The notes: generated by a model from the sequence alone, not told the origin. A stretch of DNA of 64,000 nt from Roseiarcus sp963832305 (GCA_963832305.1 CAWHTU010000005.1:124001-188000), one strand, 5' to 3'; positions 28,550 to 37,943 are shown, counted from the stretch's first letter. Numbers and translations: made by a program.

Positions 28550-29959
28550 TCAGTATGAATAGTACATGTCGAATTCAACCGGGTGGGGCGCCATCTCGAA
28601 ACGCTGGACCTCGCCCATCTTGAGCTCGATATAGCTGTCGATAAAGTCGTCCGAGAAGACGTCGCCGGCCTTGAGGAACGCGCGGTCCTTGTCGAGGTTG
28701 CCGAGCGCCTCCCGCAACGAGCCGCAGACGGTCGGGATTTTCTTGAGCTCCTTCGGCGGCAGGTCGTAGAGGTCCTTGTCGATCGCCGAGCCGGGGTCGA
28801 CCTTGTGCGTGATCCCGTCGAGCCCCGCCATCAGCATCGCCGCGAAGGCGAGATAGGGATTGGCTCTCGGATCGGGGAAACGCACCTCGACCCGCTTGGC
28901 CTTGGGATTCGAGGTCCAAGGAATTCGGCACGAGGCCGAGCGGTTGCGCGCCGAATAGGCGAGCAGCACCGGAGCCTCGAAGCCCGGAACCAGGCGCTTA
29001 TAGCTGTTGGTCGTGGGATTGGTGAAGCCGTTGAGCGCCTTGGCGTGCTTGATGATGCCGCCGATGTAGTAGAGGCACTCCTGGCTGAGGTCGGCGTATT
29101 TGTTGCCGGCCATCACCGGCTTGCCGCCCTTCCAGATGGACTGGTGGACGTGCATGCCCGAGCCGTTGTCGCCGTAGACGGGCTTGGGCATGAAGGTCGC
29201 GGTCTTGCCATAGCTCTGCGCGACCATGTGGATGCAGTATTTATAGACCTGCATATGGTCGGCCATGGTCACGAGCGGCCCGAACTTGAGGCCGAGCTCG
29301 TGCTGCGCGGACGCCACTTCGTGGTGGTGCTTTTCGACCACCGCGCCCATCTGCGCCATCGCCGCCAGCATCTCGCCGCGCATGTCCTGCGCTGAATCCT
29401 GCGGCGGCACCGGGAAATAGCCGGCCTTTGTGCGCACGCGATGCCCGAGGTTGCCGCCCTCGTAAGCGGTGTCGGCGTTGATCGGCAGTTCGATCGAATC
29501 GATCTGGAAGCCGGTGTTGTACGGATCGGAGCTGAACCGGACGTCGTCGAAGACGAAGAACTCGGCCTCTGGGCCGAAGAACACGGTGTCGCCGATGCCG
29601 GTCGACTTCAGATAGGCCTCGGCCTTCTTGGCGATGCCGCGCGGGTCGCGGTTGTAGGGCTGGCCGCTCGCGGGATCGAGAATGTCGCAGTTGATCACCA
29701 TGGTCGAAGCGGCGAAGAACGGATCCATGCAGGCCGAAGTCGGGTCGGGCATCAAGGTCATGTCGGATTCGTTGATCGCCCGCCAGCCGGCGATCGACGA
29801 ACCGTCGAACATCAGCCCCTCGGCCATGGCGTCCTCGTCGATCAGCCCCACGTCGAAGGTCACGTGCTGCCATTTGCCGCGCGGATCGGTAAAGCGCAGA
29901 TCGACATATTTGACGTCGTTGTCCTTGATCGCCTTCAGGACATCCTTGGCCGTCTTCAT
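28550..29959 (-). CDS. glnA: Glutamine synthetase, type I
   Basis: Dodecameric enzyme that makes glutamine from glutamate, ammonia and ATP. 469 residues, the standard length. Visible motifs are DGSSIAGW (latch region), FGPEAEFFVFDD (metal Glu), GDNGSGMHVHQS, NPTTNSYKRLVPGFEAPV, and NRSASCRIP. KDLYDLPP near residue 400 contains the Tyr that is adenylylated in the GlnE system, so activity is probably controlled covalently. It follows glnB by 90 bp, the usual nitrogen-regulation operon. Confidence 0.97.
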   Translation of the reverse strand: MKTAKDVLKAIKDNDVKYVDLRFTDPRGKWQHVTFDVGLIDEDAMAEGLMFDGSSIAGWRAINESDMTLMPDPTSACMDPFFAASTMVINCDILDPASGQPYNRDPRGIAKKAEAYLKSTGIGDTVFFGPEAEFFVFDDVRFSSDPYNTGFQIDSIELPINADTAYEGGNLGHRVRTKAGYFPVPPQDSAQDMRGEMLAAMAQMGAVVEKHHHEVASAQHELGLKFGPLVTMADHMQVYKYCIHMVAQSYGKTATFMPKPVYGDNGSGMHVHQSIWKGGKPVMAGNKYADLSQECLYYIGGIIKHAKALNGFTNPTTNSYKRLVPGFEAPVLLAYSARNRSASCRIPWTSNPKAKRVEVRFPDPRANPYLAFAAMLMAGLDGITHKVDPGSAIDKDLYDLPPKELKKIPTVCGSLREALGNLDKDRAFLKAGDVFSDDFIDSYIELKMGEVQRFEMAPHPVEFDMYYSY

Positions 29960-30049
29960 GGTTAGCCTTTCCTCAAATTAAGGTTGGTATGGTCCCGCCC
30001 GCCGCGCAGAGCGGCGGGTCGCCCTTTCGATGAGCCCCCGAAATGGCCG

Positions 30050-30388
30050 CTAGACCGCATCCGCGCCGGTTTCGCCGGTGCGGATCCGGATGGCCTCGTC
30101 GATCTGAGATACAAATATCTTGCCATCGCCGATGCGGCCGGTCTGGGCCGCGGTCCGGATCGCCTCGATCGCGGGAGCGAGATTTTCGTCCGAGACCACG
30201 ACCTCGATCTTCACCTTCGGCAGGAAGTCGACGACATATTCGGCGCCGCGATAAAGCTCGGTATGGCCCTTCTGACGGCCGAAGCCCTTCGCTTCCAGCA
30301 CGGTTATGCCCTGGATTCCAGCCTCCTGCAGCGCCTCTTTCACTTCATCGAGCTTGAACGGCTTGATGATTGCCTCGATCTTTTTCAT
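30050..30388 (-). CDS. glnB: Nitrogen regulatory protein P-II
   Basis: 112-residue trimeric signal protein that reports nitrogen and 2-oxoglutarate status to glutamine synthetase adenylylation and NtrB. The T-loop KGHTELYRGAEYVVDF carries the uridylylation Tyr51; the B-loop is TGRIGDGKIFV. It is upstream of glnA in one operon, which favours GlnB over GlnK (GlnK is normally beside amtB). I found no clear sigma-54 promoter in the 199 bp upstream. Confidence 0.95.
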   Translation of the reverse strand: MKKIEAIIKPFKLDEVKEALQEAGIQGITVLEAKGFGRQKGHTELYRGAEYVVDFLPKVKIEVVVSDENLAPAIEAIRTAAQTGRIGDGKIFVSQIDEAIRIRTGETGADAV

Positions 30389-30587
30389 TTTTTTCGAAAC
30401 TCCTCATCCCCGCATCGCGCCGCCGATCGTTTTGACCCCTCCCGGCGGCCGGAAGCCCGGACTCGTGCGCGCCGGGCTCAATAGCATCGGATCGGAGATC
30501 GCGCTACCGCGCGCCGAATGAGGTCGGAACAAGATGGTGGCTGATTGGGCGCCTCGCCAATAGGCAATCTGGCTAGTTTTCAGCCAT

Positions 30588-31007
30588 TCAAACCGTCGGT
30601 CCCCATTCGCCCGAGGCGAATATCCGCCACGAGGCGAGCCCGGCCTTGGCGACTACCGTTCGCCCGGACTTGGCGGTCGCGACGAGATGGGCGAAGACGC
30701 GCGGATGGCGCCAGGCCATCGGCCGCTCCGGCGCACAGACGGCGCGATATTCGTCGCTGTCGGGGTCCTCCATCAGGATCGTGCCGACGAGGTCCGGACG
30801 CAATTGCCGCGGCAGGTCGCGGCGGGTCAGCCATTCGCACTCGAAGTCGCGGCATACCTCCGGGCGATGGGCGTAGATCGAGCAGCCGCCGCCAAGGCGG
30901 CAATTGGCGCATAAGGGGCCTGCCGGCTTGTTGAAATGCGCAATCTCGAGCGCCGAGCAGCACATCGTGCAAGCCCCGCAGGATTTTCCCGGCGCTGCGG
31001 CCATCAT
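30588..31007 (-). CDS. YkgJ-family cysteine cluster protein
   Basis: 139-residue protein with a Zn/Fe-binding Cys cluster: SCGACTMCCSALE, LCANCRLGGGCSIYAHRPEVCRDFEC gives eight to ten cysteines in the first 60 residues, quoted here in parts. The rest has no known motif. The family is annotated as zinc/iron-chelating, with no established reaction. Two adjacent ATGs occur at the start, so 31007 or 31004 is possible. Confidence 0.85.
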   Translation of the reverse strand: MMAAAPGKSCGACTMCCSALEIAHFNKPAGPLCANCRLGGGCSIYAHRPEVCRDFECEWLTRRDLPRQLRPDLVGTILMEDPDSDEYRAVCAPERPMAWRHPRVFAHLVATAKSGRTVVAKAGLASWRIFASGEWGPTV

Positions 31008-31056
31008 TCCCTCTCGCGCTGACGTCCCGGCCTGGCGGGAGCGTGCCCGAAGCCTA

Positions 31057-32307
31057 TCACTCTTCGAGCGCTGGAGAGAGATGCATGTGCGAAATTATCC
31101 CCGGAGCTCCGGCGCCCGCGGACGCCAGCGCTCGATGCATGACGAGCGCAAACAGCGCGGCGATGGCGAACGGCGCGAGCGGCATGCCGACCGCGCCGGC
31201 CGCGGCGCGCGAGACAAGCGGCAGCACGAACGCAAACGCCAGCACCGCCTTTTCAAACGGCAGAAAGCCCCGCTCCAGTCCCTCACGCAACAGCCAGGCG
31301 AGCGGGATGGCGATCAGCGTCAGATCGTAGTCGAGCAGGAACGGGCTCGCGAGCAGGCCGGCGCAGACGATCGCGGCGGGTTCCCCCGCGGCCCGAAACG
31401 CGTGGCCCTCGAGCCGCCAGAGCGCGGCGAGGGCGCAAAGCGCCGCCCCGATCTGCGCTCCCCAGGCGAGCGCCAGCGACCCGTGCATGAGCCGAACCGC
31501 GGCGAACACGCTCTGCATTTTCTCGTCGCCGACGAGATTGTTCTCCAGCGCCGAGCGGGCGAACGAAGAGTCAGCGAAAAAGCCTTGCCACGTCGGCGCG
31601 CCGAACGCGACGAGGGAAGCCGCCGAGAACGCCGCCGCGGTCGCCGCGGCTACGACCAGCGTCGTCCATCGCCGGGAAAAGACGAGCGCTATCGGAATGA
31701 CCAGAGCCAGGTGGGGCTTGAACGCCATCGCGCCGAAAAGAACACCCGCGAGCGCTGGGCTGGCGTCCATCGCCAAAAGGCCGCCGCCGATCAGCGCGGC
31801 GCTCAAGAAACCGTTCTGACCGTGGGCGGCGTTGACGAAGACCGCGGGAAAAGCGAGGAACGCCACCGGGTCGAGCGACGGCAGATAGCCGCGCAGCACG
31901 CGATAGAAAGCATAGCCGGTCGCCGCAAGCCAGGCGGCGAGCGACCAAAAATAGGGCGCGAGGGCCAGCGGCAGGGAGATCAGAAGGGCCGGCGGCGGAT
32001 AGAAGAACGCCGTATAGCCGAGCTTCGGGCCAAACAGCGCCTTCTGCGCCGCCCAGTGCGCGCCGACGTCGTAGGCAAGCTCCGGGGCCCCGTCGAGCGC
32101 CAGGCGGGAAGCGGTGTAGAAGCTGACGAAGTCGGTTCCGATCGGCTTGCCTTCGCGATCGACGCCGCCGGCGCTCAGCGCGATCCAGCCGATGGCGCCG
32201 ATGAGCGTCACGCCAAGCAGGATTCGCGCATAGGCGCGCGCGCGCGCGGCGTCGAGCCAGGCGCAGCTGGCGAGCGTCGTCGCGGCCCGGCCGATGAAGG
32301 GGGCCAT
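31057..32307 (-). CDS. GT87-like (DUF2029) polyprenyl-phosphate-dependent glycosyltransferase
   Basis: About 416 residues with roughly ten membrane segments. GTDFVSFYTASRLALDG after the first membrane helix contains the acidic residue typical of GT-C enzymes. TAFFYPPPALLISLPLAL and HGQNGFLSAALIGGGLL are typical of the DUF2029/GT87 family, which transfers mannose or other sugars from a lipid carrier outside the membrane. I choose the ATG at 32307 (MAPFIGRAATTLAS); 32330 and 32442 are longer alternatives that add basic residues. Acceptor unknown. Confidence 0.82.
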   Translation of the reverse strand: MAPFIGRAATTLASCAWLDAARARAYARILLGVTLIGAIGWIALSAGGVDREGKPIGTDFVSFYTASRLALDGAPELAYDVGAHWAAQKALFGPKLGYTAFFYPPPALLISLPLALAPYFWSLAAWLAATGYAFYRVLRGYLPSLDPVAFLAFPAVFVNAAHGQNGFLSAALIGGGLLAMDASPALAGVLFGAMAFKPHLALVIPIALVFSRRWTTLVVAAATAAAFSAASLVAFGAPTWQGFFADSSFARSALENNLVGDEKMQSVFAAVRLMHGSLALAWGAQIGAALCALAALWRLEGHAFRAAGEPAAIVCAGLLASPFLLDYDLTLIAIPLAWLLREGLERGFLPFEKAVLAFAFVLPLVSRAAAGAVGMPLAPFAIAALFALVMHRALASAGAGAPGIISHMHLSPALEE

Positions 32308-32330
32308 GTCCTGTCGTCTCGCCGACCTCA

Positions 32331-32734
32331 TTGCCGCCAAAACTACGGCCGGCCGGGTTAAGGGCGCCTGAAACCGTCTCCGCCTGGGGATCAACCGTTT
32401 GAGCCGCCGTCGCGGCAGCGCGTGAAAAAGGCGGAGCGACAATAATTTGTGATAATCCGAAGTCCGTGCTATTCTGCCAAGCGTCGTCGGGTTTAGCCGC
32501 TTCGGCCAGTCCCAAGCCGGCGGCTTCGAAGTGCGCTTGAGTACGCGCCTTTGGCGCTGATGGCGCGAGGAGGGACGCAGATCTGGACCTAAGATGTTGA
32601 AAAAACTGGATTATTAGAAGAAAACGCCGCTTTGCTTTTCTTCCGCCCGGTCTTGGTTTTCCTTCCGCCAAGCGCCTTTGTTTTCCTTCCGCCGGGCCTT
32701 TGGTTTTCCTTCCATCGGCTTTGCAATCCTTCCG
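32331..32734. other. 404-bp gap holding a short tandem-repeat array
   Basis: No gene supported. The left 300 bp is the upstream region of the GT87 gene with lower GC content around 32430-32470 and 32590-32630. The right end holds five copies of a 21-24-bp unit (32631-32740) that run into the end of the AraC gene. Confidence 0.6.
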
Positions 32735-32740
32735 TCAAAC
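32631..32740. repeat. Five tandem 21-24-bp imperfect repeats (TTTGnTTTTCCTTCCGCC)
   Basis: Units begin at 32631, 32653, 32677, 32699 and 32720. The shared core is TTTTCCTTCCGCC, and the last two units are degenerate. The array reaches the stop codon of the AraC-family gene on the minus strand, which gives that transcript a purine-rich 3' end. Origin by replication slippage is likely; a role in termination or as a binding array is open. Confidence 0.75.
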
Positions 32741-33583
32741 CCGCTCGCCCCGCGCATGGGCGCGCTTGCGCCCGCGCGCCGTCGCAAGCCGGTAGGCGCC
32801 GGGCGTCAGGCCGACTGATTTACGGAACTGGCGCGTGAACGCCGCCTGGTCGGCGTAGCCGCATTCGAGCGCCAGTTCGCTCAACGGCGCGTCGGTGTGG
32901 CGGAGGCGGTCGCACGCCCGGCCGATCCTCAGCCGGGACAGGTATTGCCCCGCCGAGAGGCCGAACAGCGTCCGAAGCCTCTGGTCGAACTGGAACGGCG
33001 AGAGCCCGGCGCGCTGTGCGAGATCGGGGACCCGCAGCGGCTCATCGAGGTGGTCGTCGATATAGGCGAGCGCGGCCGAAAGCGCCGCGGGAACCGAACC
33101 CGGCCGCGACAAGGCCGGCGCGTCGCGAGAAATGCCGGCGAGGCCCCGGATGGCGCCCTCGGCGTCGACCAGCGGCTCCTTCCAGGTCAGGCACCAGCCC
33201 TCACTGCCGTCCGGATAGAGATGAAGCTCCATCCGGCCCCGGATCGAGAGGCCCTCGGCGATGACCTTGAGATCCTGGGCCTCGAAACGCTCGCCGAGCG
33301 GGGGAGCGAACACTTCGCTCGCCTTGCGGCCGATCAACCCCCGCCTGTCGGCGCAATTGCAGCGATCGGCGAGCGTCTGGTTGACCGCAACGTAACGGGC
33401 CTCGCGGTCCTTGATGAAGAAGACAATGTCGCCGACGTGGTCGAAGAGTTCGACCGCCGGAAACGGCCGGCCGAGGACAGCAGCGAGCGCGGCCGCGGGA
33501 TCGTGATCGATCCTGGCGGGCGCGGTTTTGCCCAATTTCAAGCGGCGGCCTGCCTTTTCATCAAGAACGGAGGGGGAGGACAT
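32735..33583 (-). CDS. PAS-AraC family transcriptional regulator
   Basis: 282-residue regulator. The N-terminal half is a PAS-like sensor (FDHVGDIVFFIKDREARYVAVNQTL, then GRKASEVFAPPLG). The C-terminal half has the two AraC helix-turn-helix motifs, VPDLAQRAGLSPFQFDQRLRTLFG and LSELALECGYADQAAFTRQFRKSVG. Divergent from the DapA-like/hydroxyproline epimerase genes with 44 bp between the starts, so it is their likely regulator. Its 3' end overlaps a tandem-repeat array. Confidence 0.9.
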   Translation of the reverse strand: MSSPSVLDEKAGRRLKLGKTAPARIDHDPAAALAAVLGRPFPAVELFDHVGDIVFFIKDREARYVAVNQTLADRCNCADRRGLIGRKASEVFAPPLGERFEAQDLKVIAEGLSIRGRMELHLYPDGSEGWCLTWKEPLVDAEGAIRGLAGISRDAPALSRPGSVPAALSAALAYIDDHLDEPLRVPDLAQRAGLSPFQFDQRLRTLFGLSAGQYLSRLRIGRACDRLRHTDAPLSELALECGYADQAAFTRQFRKSVGLTPGAYRLATARGRKRAHARGERV

Positions 33584-33627
33584 GCGAATGTGCCGGAAGT
33601 GACGGCCCGACTCTAGGAAGCGCCAAC

Positions 33628-34568
33628 ATGTCCTCGCAAGTCTTTTCCGGAACCATGCCCGCCCTGATGACGCCCTGTGGCGCCGATCGAAGCCCGGACT
33701 TCGACGCTCTCGTCCGCACCGGCCGCGAGCTTGTCCGCGCGGGAATGTCCGCGCTCGTCTACTGCGGATCGATGGGCGACTGGCCGCTCTTGACCCTCGA
33801 GCAGCGGATGGAGGGCGTCGAGCGCCTCACGGCCGCCGGCCTGCCGGTCATTGTCGGCACTGGGGCGCAGAACACCAGGCAGGCCGCTGCCCTCGCCCGG
33901 CACGCCAAGGAAAAAGGCGCGCGCGGGTTGATGGTCATCCCGCGCGTCCTCTCGCGAGGCTCGTCAGCGGCTGCCCAGCGCGGCCATTTCGCGAGCGTTC
34001 TCGAGGCGGCGGTCGACCTGCCTTCGGTCATCTACAACAGCCCCTATTACGGCTTCCAGACCAGGGCGGAGCTGTTCTTCGAGCTGCGCCGGAATACCCG
34101 CATCTCGTCGGGTTCAAGGAGTTCGGCGGCGCAGAATCATTGAGCTACGCCGCGGAGCATATCGCCGGCCGCGAGCCCGGCGTCGCGCTCATGGTCGGCG
34201 TCGACACCCAGGTGTTCCATGGAATCGTCAATTGCGGGGCCTCGGGCGCGATCACCGGCATCGGCAACGTTCTGCCGCGCGAGGTGCTGCGGCTGGTCGA
34301 GCTTTGCGAGCGCGCGGCCAAAGGCGATCCCGAGGCGCGGGGCCTAGCGCTCGAACTCGAGGACGCGCTGAAGCCGCTCTCGGTCTTCGACGAGGGCGTC
34401 GACCTCGTGCTCTATTTCAAGCGCCTGATGACGCTTCAGGGGCACGAGGAATACGCTTTGCAGCTCAACGCCTTCGATGTCCTGAGCCCGTCCCAGGAGA
34501 GTTTGGCGACGCGACGGTTCAAGACGTTCCGCTCCTGGTACGCGTCATGGCGTGGAGCGAAGGACTGA
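33628..34568 (+). CDS. DapA-family lyase, likely pyrroline-4-hydroxy-2-carboxylate deaminase (one frameshift)
   Basis: About 313 corrected residues of the dihydrodipicolinate synthase/N-acetylneuraminate lyase family. PSVIYNSPYYGFQTR has the catalytic Tyr. The frame breaks near 34100; the second frame has HLVGFKEFGGAESL with the Schiff-base Lys, then VGVDTQVFHGIVNCGASGAI. The family includes the enzyme that deaminates 1-pyrroline-4-hydroxy-2-carboxylate in hydroxyproline breakdown, and the next gene 5 bp away is a hydroxyproline epimerase, so this role is the best guess. AGGAAG precedes the start. Confidence 0.85.
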
Positions 34569-34573
34569 GCGCG

Positions 34574-35515
34574 ATGCGGGTCATCGATTCGCACACCGAG
34601 GGCGAGCCCACGCGGGTGATCGTCGATGGCGGCCCCCCGTTGGGCGACGGGCCGATGTCCCGAAGGCGCGAGCGTTTCGCTCGCGAATTCGACGACGTCC
34701 GCCGCTTCGCCGTGACGGAGCCGCACGGTCACGAGGCGATGGTTGGCGCGCTCCTCTGCGAGCCTCATGATCCGACATGCGCCGCCGGCGTCATTTTCTT
34801 CGACAACGCGGGTTTTCTCGGCATGTGCGGGCACGGGACGATCGGCCTTGCCGTGACGCTTGCGCATATGGGCCGGCTCCGGCCTGGTCGCCATCGGATC
34901 GAGACGCCGGTCGGGGCTGTCGGCGTCGAGCTTGCCGACCGGAATACAGCGACGGTCGAGAATATCGAGAGCTATCGTCACCTGGCGGGGGTTTCGGTCG
35001 GGGTCGCGGGTCTCGGAACCGTGCGCGGAGACGTCGCCTGGGGCGGCAACTGGTTTTTCCTCACCTCGAGTGCGCCTTGCGATCTCGTTCCGGCGAACAT
35101 CGCCCGACTGACTGAGGCTTCGAACGCCATTCGCAATGCATTGGCCGACCAAGGCGTTACAGGCAAAGACGGCGAGCCGATCGAGCACGTCGAGATCTTC
35201 GCTTCCCCGCAGTCGAGCGAAGCGAACAGCCGGAATTTCGTCCTCTGCCCTGGCGGCGCTTACGACCGGTCGCCGTGCGGCACCGGGACCAGCGCCAAGC
35301 TCGCCTGCCTCCATGCCGATGGGAAGCTGCGTCCCGGCGAGGTCTGGGTGCAGGAAAGCATCATCGGCAGCCGCTTCCGCGCCACCTTCGAACCGGGGCC
35401 GGGCGGCGGCGTCTTGCCGCGAATCGCCGGACGAGCCTTCGTCTGCGCCGAGTCCACGCTAATCGAGAACCCCGCTGACCCTTTCCGGTACGGTTTCGCC
35501 GGTCAATCAGCCTGA
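34574..35515 (+). CDS. 4-hydroxyproline 2-epimerase (proline racemase family)
   Basis: 313-residue cofactor-free epimerase converting trans-4-hydroxy-L-proline to cis-4-hydroxy-D-proline. Both catalytic cysteines are kept: Cys85 in GMCGHGTIG and Cys235 in DRSPCGTGTSA. In proline racemase-family trans-3-hydroxyproline dehydratases the second position is Thr, so the epimerase class is supported. SHTEGEPTRVI at the N-terminus is typical. Coupled to the DapA-like gene (5 bp gap) and under the divergent AraC regulator. The D-hydroxyproline oxidase and final aldehyde dehydrogenase are not in the window. Confidence 0.92.
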   Translation: MRVIDSHTEGEPTRVIVDGGPPLGDGPMSRRRERFAREFDDVRRFAVTEPHGHEAMVGALLCEPHDPTCAAGVIFFDNAGFLGMCGHGTIGLAVTLAHMGRLRPGRHRIETPVGAVGVELADRNTATVENIESYRHLAGVSVGVAGLGTVRGDVAWGGNWFFLTSSAPCDLVPANIARLTEASNAIRNALADQGVTGKDGEPIEHVEIFASPQSSEANSRNFVLCPGGAYDRSPCGTGTSAKLACLHADGKLRPGEVWVQESIIGSRFRATFEPGPGGGVLPRIAGRAFVCAESTLIENPADPFRYGFAGQSA

Positions 35516-35637
35516 ATCCGGGGTACCCCAACAAATACGGCGCTTGACAGCCCCGGCCTGGCCGTGTCTGTGCACCGCCGCTGCGCCGGGGCGCGAGCGA
35601 CAAGTCGCCTTTTCGCGCTCAGGCGGAGAAGCCAGTC

Positions 35638-36600
35638 ATGAAGACGGCGTTGGTGTTTCCGGGTCAGGGGTCCCAGACGGTCGGCATGGGGAAGGCGCTC
35701 GCCCTCGAGTTTTCCGCGGCGCGCGACATATTTAAGCGCGTCGACGCGGCGCTCTCCCAGAACCTTTCCCAATTGATGTTCGAGGGACCCGAGGCCGAAC
35801 TCATGCTGACCGCCAACGCCCAGCCGGCGCTGATGGCGGCAAGCATCGCGGCAGTCCGGGTTCTGGAGACCGAAACGGGCTTCAAGGCCACGAGGCAGGC
35901 GGCTTACGTCGCCGGGCATTCGCTCGGCGAATATTCGGCTCTTTGCGCCGCGGGATCGTTGACGCTCGAAGACGCCGCGCGCCTGCTTCGCCTGCGCGGT
36001 GAGGCGATGCAGAAGGCGGTCCCGGTCGGCGAAGGCGCGATGGCGGCCATTCTCGGCCTCGAGTTCGGACAGGTGGTGAAGATCGCCACGGAGGCGGCGA
36101 GCGACCTCTATCTGACTGGCGCGATCTGCCAGGCCGCCAACGACAACGGCGCGGGCCAGGTGGTCATCTCGGGCACGACGGCGGCAGTCGAACGCGCGAT
36201 GGAGCTGGCCAAGCTCGCCGGGGCCAAGCGGGCGCTGATTCTGCCGGTATCTGCGCCATTTCACTCGGCGCTGATGCAGCCGGCTGCGGCGGCGATGGAG
36301 GCGGCGCTCAAAAGCATTGAGATTCGTCCGCCCAAACCGCCGCTTGTCGCCAATGTTGAAGCCTCCGCGGTTTCTGATCCGGAGACGATCCGATCGGACC
36401 TCGTCGCGCAAGTGACAGGAACCGTGCGATGGCGCGAGAGCGTCGCCTACATGAGCGCGCATGGCGTCACGCGGTTTATCGAGCTTGGAGCGGGTAAAGT
36501 GTTGACCGGCCTCATCAAGCGGATCGTGGAGGGCGCCACGGCGTTTAGCATTGGCGCGCCCGCCGACGTCGCCGCCTTCAGCGCCTCGGCGAAGCCCTAG
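35638..36600 (+). CDS. fabD: Malonyl-CoA:ACP transacylase
   Basis: 320-residue enzyme that moves malonyl from CoA to acyl carrier protein in fatty acid synthesis. MKTALVFPGQGSQTVGMG and the active-site elbow VAGHSLGEYSAL (Ser95) are visible, as is the catalytic His in PVSAPFHSAL. GGCGGAG lies upstream of the start. First gene of the fabD-fabG-acpP-fabF-mltG run, all on the plus strand. Confidence 0.97.
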   Translation: MKTALVFPGQGSQTVGMGKALALEFSAARDIFKRVDAALSQNLSQLMFEGPEAELMLTANAQPALMAASIAAVRVLETETGFKATRQAAYVAGHSLGEYSALCAAGSLTLEDAARLLRLRGEAMQKAVPVGEGAMAAILGLEFGQVVKIATEAASDLYLTGAICQAANDNGAGQVVISGTTAAVERAMELAKLAGAKRALILPVSAPFHSALMQPAAAAMEAALKSIEIRPPKPPLVANVEASAVSDPETIRSDLVAQVTGTVRWRESVAYMSAHGVTRFIELGAGKVLTGLIKRIVEGATAFSIGAPADVAAFSASAKP

Positions 36601-36626
36601 CAGGACTGGCGAAAAGGACGACGCTG

Positions 36627-37364
36627 TTGTTCGATCTCACGGGAAGAACCGCGCTCGTCACCGGCGCTTCGGGCGGCCTTGGGGGCGCAATCGCGCGGGC
36701 GCTGCATGCGCAAGGGGCCACGGTCGCGCTTTCGGGCACTCGGCGCGAGGCGCTCGAAGCGTTGGCAGCCGAACTCGGGGATCTGGCGCATTCGGCTCCC
36801 TGCGACCTCGCCGACCCCGCCGCGGCCGAAGCGCTGGTTCCAGCTGTCGAGGCCGACCTTGGATCGCTCGACATTGTTGTGAATAACGCGGGCATGACGC
36901 GGGACGGCCTACTCGTCCGCATGAAGGACGCCGACTGGGAGTCGGTCCTGGAGGTCAATCTCACTGCGGCCTTCCGCCTGTCGCGCGCGGCGCTCAAGGG
37001 AATGATGCGACGCCGGCATGGGCGCATCATCAATATCACGTCCGTCGTCGGCGTCTCCGGCAATCCGGGGCAGGCCAACTATGCCGCCGCCAAGGCAGGC
37101 ATGATCGGCATGTCCAAGTCGCTTGCCGCTGAAGTCGCGACGCGGGGCATCACCGTGAATTGCATCGCCCCGGGCTTCATTCAGAGCCCGATGACCCAGG
37201 CGCTCGATCAAAAGCGGCGGGAGGCGATCCTCGCCTCAGTCCCGATGGGCCGCTTGGGCTCGGGCGATGAGATCGGCGCCGCGGCGGTATATCTGGCGAG
37301 CTCCGAAGCGGCTTATGTGACCGGAATTACGCTGCACGTGAACGGCGGAATGGCAATGATTTGA
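36627..37364 (+). CDS. fabG: 3-oxoacyl-ACP reductase
   Basis: 245-residue short-chain dehydrogenase reducing 3-oxoacyl-ACP with NADPH. The cofactor motif is TGASGGLGGAIARAL, the NNAG motif is IVVNNAGMTRDGLL, and the catalytic set is Ser in ITSVVGVSGN and Tyr-Lys in YAAAKAGMIG. The start codon is TTG at 36627 (MFDLTGRTALV); no ATG fits. It follows fabD by 26 bp. Confidence 0.96.
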   Translation: MFDLTGRTALVTGASGGLGGAIARALHAQGATVALSGTRREALEALAAELGDLAHSAPCDLADPAAAEALVPAVEADLGSLDIVVNNAGMTRDGLLVRMKDADWESVLEVNLTAAFRLSRAALKGMMRRRHGRIINITSVVGVSGNPGQANYAAAKAGMIGMSKSLAAEVATRGITVNCIAPGFIQSPMTQALDQKRREAILASVPMGRLGSGDEIGAAAVYLASSEAAYVTGITLHVNGGMAMI

Positions 37365-37634
37365 TGGCTTTGAGCCCGCCGCAGGTCCACGCCGCCGCTG
37401 GGCCCTTGCCCTCTCGCGTTGACAGGAAAGATATGCTATCGACGCCGTTCGTCGCAGGGCGCGGGAGGGGCGCACTATTCGAGCGTCGGCGTCAGCGAAA
37501 CCCGAACGAAACTCGTACCGCCTCTAGCGAGGCGTGGCGCGGACGCCCGGATGGCTGGCGTTCCACCGCGGGATCGATCGGGGACTTGATCACAAGTCGG
37601 GCGGCAAGGCCCGACGCAAAAGGGAAAAGATGAC

Positions 37635-37877
37635 ATGAGCGATGTCGCAGAGCGGGTGAAGAAGATCGTCGTCGAGCATCTCGGCGTGGAGGCGGACAAA
37701 GTCGTCGACAGCGCCAATTTCATTGACGATCTGGGCGCCGACTCGCTCGACACCGTAGAACTGGTGATGGCCTTCGAAGAGGAGTTCGGCGTCGAGATTC
37801 CCGACGATCAGGCCGAAACGATCGTCACAGTCGGCGACGCTATCAAATATCTTGAGAAGGCGTCGGCCAAGAAGTAG
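37635..37877 (+). CDS. acpP: Acyl carrier protein
   Basis: 80-residue acidic carrier that holds growing fatty acyl chains. The phosphopantetheine Ser37 is in LGADSLDTVELVMAFEE. It is preceded by a 270-bp gap that probably has its own promoter (acpP is highly expressed); a TTGACA lies at 37419-37424 but I found no matching -10 at good spacing. A strong terminator-like hairpin follows at 37944-37970. Confidence 0.98.
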   Translation: MSDVAERVKKIVVEHLGVEADKVVDSANFIDDLGADSLDTVELVMAFEEEFGVEIPDDQAETIVTVGDAIKYLEKASAKK

Positions 37878-37943
37878 CGGCAGGCCGGGCGAAGCTGGTT
37901 GCGGGAGCCGCCTTTCGCCAAGACGTCTTTGCCTTTAATGCAG

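Noticed and set aside
30389..30587. Sigma-54 promoter for glnB
   Set aside because: I searched both strands by eye for GG-N10-GC in the TGGCAC/TTGC pattern and found none that fits.
30904..32361. 485-codon plus-strand frame
   Set aside because: Antisense to the GT87-type membrane protein, whose hydrophobic pattern and motifs are convincing.
37419..37442. TTGACA upstream of acpP as a sigma-70 promoter
   Set aside because: No acceptable -10 at 16-18 bp spacing; TATGCT and CTATCG are too close.
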